The notes: generated by a model not told the origin, from the sequence alone. A DNA stretch of 64,000 nucleotides from Isoetes taiwanensis (GCA_021234155.1 JAJEKV010000210.1:529501-593500), one strand, 5' to 3'; numbered from the stretch's first letter, positions 1-9,625 are shown. Made by a program: numbers and translations.

Positions 1-434
1 AGTTGCAGTTGCTGAGATATTCTTTTTGCCTGTGAATTCCAGCACCCAAGCTTCAATCATCTCAGCTTCAAATTCTTCTGAGGATGGCACAATTGAGTAT
101 TCCGGTTCAAACAGGGAATCTGGGAAGAATTGATTGAGAATAAAACTGTTCCAGAGCTCAGAGGATGATTCAGATAGATAACCACAGGAAATTCTATGAT
201 CTTGCTTCAGAACAGTGAAAAATTTGGTATCCATGCATAGAGAAAGCAATGAGGAAGTCGAATTTTGCTGAGCCTCTACAAGGCCAGCAATCACAGAGAA
301 GGAATTTCGGATCAAATCGGGCTTTGGGGGCCAGAAATTCAAATTTTTAGACCAATTTTGGCCAAGAAAGCATTTTGAATTGAAAAAGTGGGAAGACGAC
401 AAAAATTCCAAGAAAATAGGCGCTCGTCATTTTA
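1..434 (-). CDS. Partial open reading frame running off the left edge, unknown product
   Basis: On the minus strand a frame stays open for about 144 codons from a TAA near 434 to the window edge, with no ATG near its beginning. It is too long to be likely by chance in AT-rich DNA. The translation is rich in Ser, Phe, Leu and Glu, includes FWPPKPDLIR early and EFEAEMIEAWVLEFTG near the edge, and matches no family I recognise. It lies just downstream of the chromovirus chromodomain, where a 3' LTR is expected but not seen. It could be an exon of a disrupted host gene or a piece of another repeat. No splice site was fixed with confidence. Confidence 0.35.
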
Positions 435-444
435 CACACCAACA

Positions 445-861
445 CTATCCCTTTTTATTAGTCAGATTCTCAACAGGCTCCCAGGTTCTATCACTTGGCG
501 AGTAACCTTCCCAATCGACAAAGTAATACAATCGTCGACGAAGAAACCTGGAGTCCAGAATCTCTCGAACCTCGAACTCCTCATGATCATCAATTTCTAT
601 TGGTGGTGGCGGCGGAGGAACGCGATCCGAGAAAGTGTCAACTATGTAGGGCTCCAATAGAGAAACATGAAATACTGGGTGGAGCCGAACAGCTGGAGGG
701 AGCTCGAGCCGGAATACCACATTGCTGATTTGAGCCGTGATCCGACAAGGACCAAGGCGACGATATTCAAGCTTGTTGCAGGGACGTGAGGTAGGAAGGT
801 CCCTACGAAGAAGCCAGACAAGGTCACCAACATGAAATTTAGGAGCTTCCTGGCAATGCAA
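445..861 (-). pseudogene. Chromovirus 1 integrase C-terminus and chromodomain
   Basis: The open frame of about 138 codons starts in the integrase C-terminal GPY/F-like region (KFHVGDLVWLL, then RLGPCRI). It continues through LHPVFHVSLLEPY and an acidic, proline-rich linker to a chromodomain in the last 45 residues. Two aromatic residues of the chromodomain core are visible in YYFVDWEGY and TWEPVENL. In this family the chromodomain binds modified histone tails and steers integration to heterochromatin. The frame ends soon after the domain. It belongs to the same protein as the integrase pieces to the right but is separated from them by a frameshift. Confidence 0.9.
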
Positions 862-891
862 ATCAGCATAATGCCGATAACGTTCCTGTGC

Positions 892-1896
892 TCAGTGAAG
901 ATGATGTTGAAGATCTGATTGAAGAGTCTGGACTTTCTCAAGTCGAGACTCGGCACTAGGATTGACAGAGTCACCGGCAGTGACACTAAGGGACCAACGA
1001 GGATGCTGACCAAAGTTCAGAAAGAACGGAGTCTGGCCAGTGGAGGCATGTACTGAGTTATTATAGGCAAACTCAGCTAATGGAAGATAATCGACCCAAT
1101 CATCCTGCTGGTAACAGATAAAGCACCTTAAATATTGCTCCAGAGTCTGATTAGTGCGCTTTGCCTGCCCATTACTTTCTGGATGATGACCAGATGTCAG
1201 GGAGCGGTCGATATACAATAACTCCAAAGGCCGCTTCTAAAAACCTGCGATGAACTGCGGTCCACGATCGCTGATGATAGTATCGGGCAAGCCATGAAGT
1301 CTGACTACTTCACGAAGAAGAAGATCCGCTATTCCCTCACTGGTGATGGTGATGTTGCAGTGAATAAAATGAGCCATCTTAGAGAAACGATCAACAACAA
1401 CCATGATGACATCATAACCTCGAGAGAGTGGCAGTTCTGGAATAAAGTCTATAGAAATGCTCTTCCAAGGTCCATTTGGTACTGGCAATGGCTAAAGAAG
1501 GCCATGAGGAAGATGCCTTGGAACCTTCGCTCGACAACAGATGTCACAGGATCGAATAAAAGCTTCGACAGAGCGACGAAGCCCAGACCACCAATACTCT
1601 CGACTAATAAGTTGAAGAGTCTTGGCTACTCCAAAGTGTCCGACCATAGGTGAATCATGGCAAGCCTGAAGAACCCGAAGCCTAGAAGCACCATCTGACA
1701 CATATAGAAGCCCATCACGGAGCAGGAGTCCATCTCGAACCTCAAAACGATCATAGTCTGATCCTATTTGCTGAGAAGATGATGCAGCGCCAATGTGTGA
1801 GAATACATCTTGAGCCAATGGATCGGAAGGCAGAGATGCTCGAACAGACTGCAACAAGGCTGTATCATGAGGCCTCTCGAACAAAGTAAGAGCCAT
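892..1896 (-). pseudogene. Chromovirus 1 integrase, zinc finger and DDE core, inactivated
   Basis: Three consecutive minus-strand frames (1896-1492, 1488-1237, 1227-892) make up one integrase. The first holds the HHCC zinc-binding domain (ACHDSPMVGHFG, then SCDICC). The second holds the core start, [11 protein letters not shown] with the first Asp and IISDRGPQF with the second Asp. The third holds the end of the core, with AEFAYNNSVHASTGQTPF typical of Ty3/gypsy. The third catalytic residue is lost: the motif normally reading GQTER is GQAKR here, so Glu is Lys, which fits one G-to-A change. With the frame breaks this predicts a dead enzyme. Confidence 0.9.
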
Positions 1897-1916
1897 AAGA
1901 TGGAACAGATTAGGCC

Positions 1917-3077
1917 CTAAAATAACCTGTGATTGCTTAGTTTGGGCTCAAGGTAGGAACGTCGAGACAAGGCATCAGGCTTTCCTTGGAGGGATCTAGG
2001 ATGGTACTTGATCACGAAATCAATACGGGATAATACTTGAGTATGCCACCGGGCCTGGCGACGGTTGAGCACTCGAGCAGACTGAAAATATTCTAGATTT
2101 TGATGATCTGTGTAGACTGTGACCTTATAAGGAAATCCCTCCAGGAAATGTCTCCACTCCTCGAAAGAATCGACTATCGCCAACAACTCCTTGTCATAAA
2201 TGGGATAGTTGATTTCAACAGCCTGAAATTTTCGTGAGTGATAGGCGATTGGATGCAATTCATGGTCATCCCCCTCCTGTAACAGGATCCCACCAAGCGC
2301 AAAATCAGAAGCATCTGCTGGGCGCAAAGGATCTGCATGAGCAAGAACTGGCGCCGTAGTGAACGCATGCTTCAGGGTAACAAAAGCAGATTTCGCTTCC
2401 ATAGTCCATTCAAATAGCACGTCCTTGATCGTGAGGCGTGTCAAAGGAAGGGCAATCTTCGAATAATCCCGAATGAAACGCCGATAGAAATTGGCAAACC
2501 CAAGAAAACACTGAACATCTCGAACGGATGAAGGTGTTTGCCACTCCAGAATAGTGCTGATCTTTTCATGGTCCATAGAGACTCCATGTGGAGTGATGCG
2601 ATAGCTAAGGAACTCCACATTATCCTGCTCGAACTGACACTTCTCAAGTTTGGCATATAACCCATGCTCACGAAGCTTCTGAAGGACCTGCCACACATGC
2701 CTCTCATGTTCTTCGAGAGTCTTAGAATAAACAAGGATATCATCCAAATAGATGATAACAAAAGTGTCTAAAAACTCTCGAAAAACATCATTGGCCATAT
2801 GCTGGAATACGGCCGGAGTATTGGTAAGTCCAAACGGCATAACTGTGTACTCAAAATGGCCATATCGAGTACGAAAGGCTGTTTTCCACTCATCACCCTC
2901 CCGGATCCGAATAAGATTGTAGGCACAATCTTCGTAAAATAATGCGCACCTTGGAGTCATTCCAACAACTCTGGGATCAGAGGAAGCGATATCGATTCGG
3001 CACTGTGAGGCCCCGATAATCAACGACCAGACACAGCGAATCATCCTTCTTTTTGACGAAGAAGATAGACGCTCCAA
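1917..3077 (-). pseudogene. Chromovirus 1 reverse transcriptase and RNase H
   Basis: A 386-codon frame carries most of the RT palm and the RNase H domain. Visible RT motifs are MPFGLTNTPAVFQ and the catalytic YLDD (residues about 110-113, in IIYLDDILVYS), followed by the connection FLGFANFYRRFI. RNase H follows with ADASDFALGG, YDKELLAIV and YTDHQNLEY, ending in GKPDALSRR. The first ~50 residues are out of register with the family: the Asp expected in motif A four residues before AYNLIRI is not in place, and the fingers motif ([15 protein letters not shown]) is seen in another frame near 3020-3090. The right end is therefore a frameshift boundary, not a true start. Confidence 0.93.
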
Positions 3078-3110
3078 CAGGGGACTGAGAATGTCGAATG
3101 AAGCCAGTGG

Positions 3111-3785
3111 CTAGATTCTCTTAAATATAATCCCGCAAACCTTCAACTCAACGGGAGATAGACCATATATCGGACCATATGGTGGCGTGGTCCCCGGCTG
3201 CAAATCAATAGGACAATCATATGGACGATACTCTGGGAGTTTGCTGGCCTTGACTTTGTCAAAAACATCAGAGAAGTCGCCATATTTATCTGGGAGCATT
3301 GGAGCAGACTTCACTGGTGCTGAGCTAGCCGACGGGTGAACCTGGATTGCAAACACTGAACTTGGATCTTGCCTTCTAGATTTATCGAACTCGCGAAGAG
3401 AAATCTTCGAGATACGAAACTGAGGGCATGAAGAGGCCTCTACAAAAATAGGAGCAGGAACATGAGCAGGAACAGGAACATGAGCAGGAGCAACTGGAAC
3501 ATGAACTAGAGCATGAACTGGAGCAGAACAGGGACTGGAGCAAGAACTGGAGCAGGAGAACAGTGGACTGGAGCAAGAATCGAGCAGAATGTAGATCGGA
3601 GCAAGAACTGGAGCAGAGCGTAAACCGAACCGGAGCAGAGCGTAAACCGGAGCTGGAGCTGGGACATCATCAAGAATATGGTCAGAATCTGGGGCATGAA
3701 CTGGAGCAGAGGCAAGAGTCGGATCCGAACATGGAACAGCAAGGACGGAATCAGGGGCCCACGATACTACATGGATCAAAGTCAA
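3111..3785 (-). pseudogene. Chromovirus 1 protease-RT linker with Pro/Ala repeat and RT N-terminus
   Basis: The C-terminal third of this 224-codon frame matches the start of Ty3/gypsy RT (KYGDFSDVFDK, LPEYRPYDCPIDL, GPIYGLSPVEL). Before it is a low-complexity stretch rich in Pro, Ala, Val and His, encoded at 3430-3700 by a short GAGCAGGAAC-like repeat. This looks like local repeat expansion in the linker. The frame ends just before the RT fingers and the protein continues in other frames. Confidence 0.8.
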
Positions 3786-4333
3786 TGTTGACGTAGAGAC
3801 CTGATCTGCAGATGAACTGGAACTAGAGTTAGAACCAGCAAATCGAAATGATCTAGTACGCTAATCAATCTGCGGGTTATGTAGCTCGAGCCAGGCAGCC
3901 CCAATGGCACATGAGGGCTAGCAATGAGATTGAAGGAAATACTACAAGAAACTCCTTCAAACAAAACCTGAAGAGGCGCAGTACATTCTGTGACTGCACC
4001 CAGGGAGATCTCCCGTCCGTCAATCACTTCGACAGAACCAGGATGCTCAACCTTGCTTCTAGGGATGGCGTGCTTACTGGCGAATGCACTATCCATAAAA
4101 CAAGCATTTGCACCACAATCAAGTTGCGTCAACACTTGCAATCCTCCAACTTCTGATTTTAATGATATAGGAATGAAGAATGCCTTGCTGACCTTATCTG
4201 ATGGAATAAACATGTCAAGAAATGTGGAAGGAGTCTGAGAAAAGGAGCCCAGCCGACGAGAGACTCCTACTACTCCGGACCGCCCCGAAGTTTTTCCGCC
4301 CGACTTGGGCGCCCTTCGGGCATCCACGAGCAA
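3782..4333 (-). pseudogene. Chromovirus 1 aspartic protease (retropepsin-like)
   Basis: A 183-codon frame downstream of the gag zinc knuckle has the retropepsin layout: a strand leading to LTQLDCGANACFMD, a basic middle with IDGREISLG, and a C-terminal NLIASPHVPLGLPG resembling the second conserved block of gypsy proteases. The active-site triplet is DCG instead of the usual DSG or DTG, which argues against normal activity. It overlaps the end of gag and the start of the linker frame. Confidence 0.75.
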
Positions 4334-5158
4334 TATGGCCGGCTCCTCCCTGATAGAGGCAAAGGTTAGCCTCTCTCCGACGCCAGCTTCGCCGTGGCAG
4401 ATAAAGGTCCTTGAACCGCCCGATCAATGCGCAGATAGGCTCGGTCCCTGCTGGATTCTACTGATGACACCGAGGAGGGCGTAGCTACAGGCGTTTGTGT
4501 GATTGGGAAGACCTGACTACGTCTCTCTTGCCTACGTTCGAAGAGCCGATTATCACATCGAACTACAAATCTGATGGCTTCTTCCAGAGTCTGAGGATCT
4601 TCCATAGACAACAACATATCCTTGACATCTTCACGTACCCCTTTTGGAAACAACCTCGAAGTGCAACATCATCCCAGGCAGTATCTACCACAATTTGACG
4701 AAATTCTGATGCATATCGGTTGGGCGAGAGCCTTGCCTTAGATTGCAAAGTTTGTAGGATTTGTTAGCGACGATCGGTGTCTCCAAAGCATGCTTCGAGC
4801 TCTGCAGTGAACGCAGCAAAATCTTGCAACTCTGAGGCTCCTTTCTCCAATAAAGGAGCAAACCAACTTAGGGCTGGCTCTGTGAGGAAAGAACAAATCA
4901 GCCCAACTTGTTCCTGGGCCATGGGATATCTATGAGGGTGGAGCTGGATCACAAGCCTGATAACCACGGAGCTTGGACCGAGTGCCGTCAAACTTCTCTG
5001 GCAGGCTAATCTTAGGCTCTGATAGTCTCAATCCAGAACTAGAAGAAGATTCATGTGAAGCAACACGTTCCTTAAGCTCTTTATTGTCCAACTGCAATTG
5101 CTGGCATACTTGAACAAGCTGCTGGACCTGCTGTAATAACGTCGAAACCTCCTCCATA
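4215..5158 (-). pseudogene. Chromovirus 1 gag, frameshifted
   Basis: Gag probably starts at the ATG at 5158 (MEEVSTLLQQVQQL), with an N-terminal coiled coil. The capsid region follows in other frames: FLTEPALSWFAPLLEKG at 4990-4770, AWDDVALRGCF near 4690, and FPKGVREDVKDMLL to about 4370. The nucleocapsid knuckle is at 4350-4310 and reads CLYQGGAGHIARGC; the second Cys of the CCHC pattern is Gln. At least three frame changes are needed, so no full-length protein can be made. Confidence 0.8.
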
Positions 5159-5446
5159 GATATAAAATAACCAAATACGAGCAAAAAAATGCTTAAGATC
5201 AGAGCAGGCAAGAACCGGTAAGGGATTCCGGTTCAAACTGTCATGAACCTACTCGAAAATAAGGAAAATACGTGGAAAATACGCAAGAAATATGGAAGAA
5301 ATACGCCAAGATCGATAAAGAATCTGATATATGAACAGGAATCAAGAATACCATGGCCCGAAGGCAAGCAGGAACACGAGACAAATGCCTAGAAGGCTTA
5401 AGACTGGCGTTGAACCGGAATGGTTTCGACAAGAAGGAGGTGCCTC

Positions 5447-5455
5447 CTTATATAT
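5447..5455 (-). promoter_or_regulatory. TATA box of the presumed LTR promoter
   Basis: The minus strand reads TATATAAGG here, about 290 bp upstream of the gag ATG, so transcription would start near 5420. It is the best TATA match in the presumed LTR. Confidence 0.5.
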
Positions 5456-5525
5456 CTAGGCCAACGATCAGGATCACGCCACTCCAATGGGTGAGATCGT
5501 GTCAGGTGTCGCGCATGTATTTAGG

Positions 5526-5543
5526 TTCTAGAATATTCTAGAA
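5526..5543. promoter_or_regulatory. Heat-shock-element-like palindrome in the LTR
   Basis: The sequence TTCTAGAATATTCTAGAA is four alternating TTC/GAA units with 2-nt spacers, matching the heat-shock-factor consensus nTTCnnGAAnnTTCn. It is about 70 bp upstream of the TATA box in the element's orientation, where an enhancer would act. Heat-responsive LTRs with such sites are known in plants (ONSEN). Confidence 0.5.
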
Positions 5544-5606
5544 TCTCCTGGAGGTAGTCCCACATATGAGAAAGACGTTGATGACGGAATGTCTTCAACA
5601 AATATT

Positions 5607-5681
5607 GGTAGTGCACTTGGCAAGGGTGTATGACTCGCAATTGGAAGGTTGCGAGTTCAAACCTTGTCTTGTGCTACTACC
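5607..5681 (+). repeat. tRNA-like module (SINE head or tRNA pseudogene)
   Basis: A 75-nt segment has an A-box-like TGGCAAGGGTG (5618-5628) and a B-box-like GAGTTCAAACC (5653-5663), the two parts of an internal Pol III promoter. The ends pair (GGTAGTG with TACTACC), and ACTCGCAA/TTGCGAGT forms a perfect inner stem. The T arm does not abut the acceptor stem properly, so it is not a standard tRNA gene. Confidence 0.4.
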
Positions 5682-5691
5682 TTTTGCATCC

Positions 5692-5762
5692 GTGTGACGA
5701 CCATCTTTTGTACATACGAGTATAATATTCGTATAATACGAATATCTGTATGGTCGTCACAC
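5692..5762. repeat. Nested hairpin, 71 bp
   Basis: Perfect 13-bp arms GTGTGACGACCAT (5692-5704) and ATGGTCGTCACAC (5750-5762) enclose a second perfect 10-bp hairpin, ATATTCGTAT (5725-5734) with ATACGAATAT (5736-5745). It begins about 10 bp after the tRNA-like module and could be its tail or a tiny MITE. Confidence 0.6.
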
Positions 5763-5826
5763 CACTGGACCTTCATTCGACCAGCGTAATGGGAAAAAAT
5801 TAAGGAACTTTTATATTCAAAGTGGT

Positions 5827-6110
5827 GAAAGCTTCTAATATTTAGCTAAACTTTCTAAATTTTTCCACCTGTACTTTCTTACGTTTGGCTAAACTTTTAT
5901 TTAAAAAAACAAAAATCTTCTATCTTTTGATTATTTTGCACTAATTCAAGACCTAAATATTAACTGACCATACTAAATATAAAGGCTATAGGATAATTTG
6001 GCTAAATTACACTAAAATTTGACATAAAAGCTTCTAAGCTTTGGCTAAACTTTTCAAATTTTGGCAGTTACACTTTCTTGCGATTAGCTAAAGTCAGACG
6101 AAATGGAGGT
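5827..6110. repeat. Diverged direct duplication, period about 200 bp
   Basis: A segment beginning GCTTCTAA..TTTAGCTAAACTTT near 5830 recurs near 6030 as GCTTCTAAGCTTTGGCTAAAC, each followed by a ...ACTTTCTTRCG... block. The rest of 5763-6300 is AT-rich with scattered GGCTAAA words and no gene. Confidence 0.5.
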
Positions 6111-6351
6111 GGGCTGTGAAATAGACTTGGCTAAAATTTTATTTTTTTTAGCCCAAAAAGGGCCATAGTTTAGCCAATTCTTTTTCCAAACAAGGCCAAA
6201 ATTTCGCCATTTAGCTAAGTTTAGCCACTATTTTTTTCCATGCAGCGTATCCTTTGTCCGACGCTCTAGAAGCAGCTCCAGAAGCAGAATCGATTGGAGA
6301 ACGCGGCTCCGGACGAGGGGCGGTCACCTCAGCCGTCAAAAACAAGAGATA

Positions 6352-7018
6352 GAAGATGGTGAGATCACAATTGGAGCAGCATCTAGAGAGTACGGAATTC
6401 CAAGATCAACTGTAAGAGGGTGGCTATATGGCAAGGTTATCCGTAAGAAAGGCCCTGCCCCTCGCATATTGACACTTGAAGTGGAAAATGATATCATGAG
6501 TTGGTGTTTAGAACGGGCGGACACAGGTCATGATGTGACATTAGCACTTCTAAAAGATAAGATAAGATAAGATAAATTTTTACGTCCACGAGAACCCAAC
6601 GAGTTATGGGACGGCACATGCAAGGGCAACAGCCCATCTAAAACCTGGGGACTAGGCCCCATCACCAAACACAATAACCAAATATTAAAAGGCTACCAAG
6701 AATAAGATAAGATAATGCTAATGCTAGTAGTAAATTTATGCTTCTAAAATTATCTAGACATAGTCAGTCCAAGGATTGGAAGGCCATTGATCTAGAATAA
6801 TTGCAGAGATATGCGCCGATAAGCCCACCGCATTAAAAAATGGCACTCCTAGTACCAAGTGGTGGAGAAACTTTAAGAGAAGGCATCCACAGCTTTTACT
6901 AAGATCTTGTGAGACACTAGATGTAGCAAGAGTTAATGCTATTAACAATAACAATTTGGACTTTTTTTATAATTCTTTAGAGCCTATCTTTAGTCAAGTT
7001 TGATCCAAGAAATATGTA
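6352..7018 (+). pseudogene. Pogo-like transposase N-terminus (HTH_Psq and CENP-B-type domain)
   Basis: From 6352 the frame reads a Psq-type helix-turn-helix (TIGAASREYGIPRSTVRGWL) followed by LTLEVENDIMSWCLERAD, the start of a CENP-B-type domain. After a 160-bp insertion it resumes near 6810 with DKPTALKNGTPSTKWW, RRHPQLLLRSCETLD and VARVNAI, typical of pogo transposases. A one-base slip near 6996 is followed by KFDPRNM at 6998-7017, the linker just before the catalytic domain. These domains bind the transposon ends. Stops and insertions make it a pseudogene. Confidence 0.8.
6556..6715 (-). mobile_element. 5'-truncated LINE tail inside the transposase
   Basis: About 125 bp of foreign sequence sits between two GATAA arrays (6556-6575 and 6704-6715) inside the transposase frame. 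Next to the left array is TTTTTACGTCCACGAG followed by GTTATGGGAC, the same layout as the 3' ends of the three other LINE copies with such tails here. Read on the minus strand it is a severely truncated LINE 3' end with its short-repeat tail. Confidence 0.55.
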
Positions 7019-8921
7019 GCACAATAACAGGGGTTTTTTTTTTTGTATTTTTGTCCTTTTTTTCCTAAGGTTTTTATATGATTTGATGACCGTATTTGAT
7101 GAGACGTACTAATCGGTACATCTAGAGTGCGCATACTATCACGATACTTTTAGTGGCATTTTTCAATGGTTACAACTATGATTTCAAAAACTATCCCAAA
7201 TCGAGCATGCAAGCATCGAGCCAGGTTATTTTAGGGTTCTTTTAGTTATATCTAGTGCTTGGTGAGGCAATGGCTTTGAGCGAGATTCTGTTCTTGCAGA
7301 CGAGTAGATTACCATGAAAGCAGGATCTGGCAGCTTCAAGGTATGTTCTGAAACCCTTTTCCACCGATTACAGGGCAGAGCAAGGGCCGCAGGGGCAGGG
7401 CCTTAGGTCGTCTGCAGGTCTTCCCCTGCATGTTCTGTTTCACAATTTCCTGTGCAAAGATGCACCTTGCAATGCCTGGATTCTCTGCTCTAGGTGACCT
7501 GGAGGTATCGTAGCAAGCCCCCTTATTCGATTAGGTTAGCTGATTTTTCCTTCAGAGCCTTAAATTTGAACAATGCCATGGATTTTGTGGGCCTTGTGGG
7601 TTTCAGGGGGGTTTTCGGCCTTGAGCTGCAGAGATGGGCATGGAAAATCAATTCTGTAACATGCTGTTGGGTTAATCTGATGCAGTTTTGGATTGGATGT
7701 TTCATATAAGAGTTCAGTAAGACACGAATATCATATAACGACTGATGATGTTGGTTCTCAGATTATTGTCCAATGCTATGTTGGGACTTGCTGCATCACG
7801 AAAAGATTTCCTTTAGAAAGGTAGTCATGTCTATTTTATGATTGTGTTATGGTTATGTAGGTTTCACATAACTAAGGAGTTGCCAGTCAATCCGGGCATG
7901 CTGGTTAAGCCTTTCAACGAAGAAGATGAAGGTGAGGATTTGGGAAAACATGCTTTCAATCTATTTGAGCTAAAGATGTGTCAGGTTTTCTTTTAACTGA
8001 AGGTTCAATGACTCAAGATTCTAGTGAGAAGAGACAAGAGCTTGAGTCTTCAGATGTTCAAAAAGATGCTATAATAGATAATAAAGAGAAGGCTACACCT
8101 CTGGTACCCCAAAGTAAAGATGTAGAATTGGGAGAGTGCAGTAACAGTGTGACAGTGTTGATCACATTTCTGCAAACAGATAAAGTAGATTGGTTGTATA
8201 AACGTTTGTCTACTTCTTTTGGAAATACATCCTTCTTACTAAAATAGCAAACATTTATGGCAGTTTTGTTTTTAGCTTTAAACTTTTTCAAGAATATTTA
8301 GCTGATTTGTTATTAACTGTTTGGTTTCTTGCTATGATTATACATATTATGATTTTACATATTAATGAACGCTCAGCTTATGGTTTCTGCCATGGTCACA
8401 TAGAACAGAGCCTGATTTTGCAGAAAGATGGTCGTTTCCCACGAACCACAAAGATATATATCCTGAAGGGGCCATTTGTTTTCTCCCTTGTGGGTTTCTT
8501 GTTTATCTGTTTGTAAGGGCCCGAAGGGCCTAAAATTTTCTCCGATGTAACAACCAACACACAACTACCATTAACATTAATAACCATTAACATTAGTTAA
8601 CACAAACCATGGCATCATACACATTTAAATTAAAATCCCCCTAAAACCCCATTTGGTTTGGGTGCATATTCACACGGGGGTTTACGTAGGGCAGCGAGAG
8701 CCCCTAAAAACTTAAAATACATGTACAAAATGAATATAATTAAGTACATTCCCTCAAACCTTATAGTATTTTGCAAACCTTAATATACAGTATATAAAAA
8801 CTTGTACATGCATACCCCACAAACGAGGATCGCTATGTACGGTCCAGATCAAGGAATAAAGGGCAAATATGCCCATCCGACAGCTCTCGGTACCCGGAGT
8901 AACCCCCTCGTGTGAATATAT
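7019..8921. other. About 1.9 kb insertion in the transposase, no recognisable gene
   Basis: The transposase is continuous from KFDPRNM (ending about 7017) to KCDETGVQ (from about 8924), so this block is foreign. Possible splice signals exist: ATGAAAGCAGGATCTGGC near 7315 runs to AAG/GTATGT near 7343, and an acceptor-like TGCTCTAG is near 7490. An open stretch of about 89 codons at 7978-8247 is Ser/Lys/Asp-rich (STOP at 8245) and unrecognised. The flanks share only TAG, so the insertion mechanism is unclear. A MITE-like element forms its right end. Confidence 0.5.
8667..8918. mobile_element. MITE-like element with imperfect 20-bp terminal inverted repeats
   Basis: The left end TATTCACACGGGGGTTTAC and the inverted right end TATTCACACGAGGGGGTTAC match apart from small indels, 252 bp apart. 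A GCGAGAGC block is also shared between the arms. There is no coding capacity. It may instead be the terminus of the larger 1.9 kb insertion. Confidence 0.5.
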
Positions 8922-8929
8922 AGAAATGT

Positions 8930-9334
8930 GATGAAACCGGAGTTCAAGTGGGCAAGGTTTTAGGGCTGAGAATTATTGCTTGCGCAAGAAATGTATCCGA
9001 AACTGTCATGCGAAATCAAGAATAGGTCACTATTCTAAGTTGTTGCAATGCTGCAGGCCATTTGCTGTCAAATTTCTATATTTTCAAGGGCAAAAGAATT
9101 AGAGCAAATCATATTACGGGCTGTGAGCAAGGAGCATCCATGACAGTGCAGGAAGAAGCATGGACGACGAAAGACCTCTTCAAGCAATGGGTGAATAATC
9201 ATTTCGCGAGAAATGTACCGGGTGGAGTGTCATTGGATAACCCACACTTATTAATTTTGGATGGGCACACTAGTCATATTGATATTGAGGTGATTGAGGT
9301 AGCAAGGAGTATAGGCTTGCATCAATTGCGGTAG
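8930..9334 (+). pseudogene. Pogo-like transposase DDE domain, truncated
   Basis: The block opens with DETGVQVGKV (first catalytic Asp at 8930-8932), continues to FYIFKGKRIRANHITGCEQG after a stop near 9024, and reaches HLLILDGHTSHID with the second catalytic Asp near 9258. It matches the DDE core of pogo/CENP-B-type transposases. The third acidic residue is absent: after EVIEVARSIGLHQL the sequence enters a 31-bp tandem duplication and loses homology. Further in-frame text (LPTVGLPEGMHDEGSS, 9371-9418) stops at 9444, shortly before the nested LINE. Confidence 0.8.
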
Positions 9335-9361
9335 CAAGGAGTATAGGCTTGCATCAATTGC
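9299..9361. repeat. 31-32 bp perfect tandem duplication
   Basis: The segment starting GTAGCAAGGAGTATAGGC and ending CATCAATTGC occurs twice in a row. It breaks the transposase just after its second catalytic Asp. Confidence 0.85.
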
Positions 9362-9625
9362 AAACAATTTGCCTACCGTTGGTCTTCCCGAAGGTATGCA
9401 TGATGAAGGTAGTTCATTTAGCAACGAAGCTAATGCTGATTTGTAATAATTGATTTTGTAAATGAGCTGACATTGATGCAAATGCAAACAATAATAATAA
9501 TAATAATATATTAACGTCCTCGGAAGCCCGAAGGCTATGGGACAAGAAAGATACATGTCTAGTACAATCAATGAGGTAGAGTAAGAGAGAGCTGATCAAA
9601 ACTCTATCTGCAGATAATAAAAACA

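Larger units (their letters stand above)
445..5590 (-). mobile_element. Ty3/gypsy chromovirus 1, decayed
   Basis: Reading the minus strand from right to left gives a presumed 5' LTR, gag with a zinc knuckle, protease, RT, RNase H, integrase and a C-terminal chromodomain. This order (integrase after RT, chromodomain last) defines the chromovirus branch of Ty3/gypsy. The element is inactive: gag is split across at least four frames, RT is frameshifted upstream of its palm, and key residues of the zinc knuckle, protease and integrase are changed. A matching 3' LTR was not found left of position 445. Confidence 0.92.
5240..5590 (-). repeat. Presumed 5' LTR of chromovirus 1
   Basis: This non-coding stretch upstream of gag is about the size of an LTR and has promoter signals in the element's orientation. 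A possible start is TGTTGAAGACATTCC near 5598 on the minus strand. The boundaries are uncertain because no second copy was found at the other end and no clear tRNA primer site was recognised. Confidence 0.45.

Noticed and set aside
388-728. Plus-strand frames opposite the chromodomain
   Set aside because: They are antisense shadows of the minus-strand chromovirus coding region.
5195-5210. ATCAGAGC near 5199 as the retroelement tRNA primer site
   Set aside because: It reads in the wrong orientation for an element on the minus strand.
99-5240. ATTCCGGTTCAAAC shared by 99-112 and 5227-5240 as remnants of paired LTRs
   Set aside because: Only 14 bp match and the surrounding sequences differ; it may be chance.
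7008-8930. AGAAATATG / AGAAATGTG as a 9-bp Mutator-type target duplication around the 1.9-kb insertion
   Set aside because: Both words are explained by the transposase coding sequence itself (RNM...KCDE), so the match is probably not a duplication.
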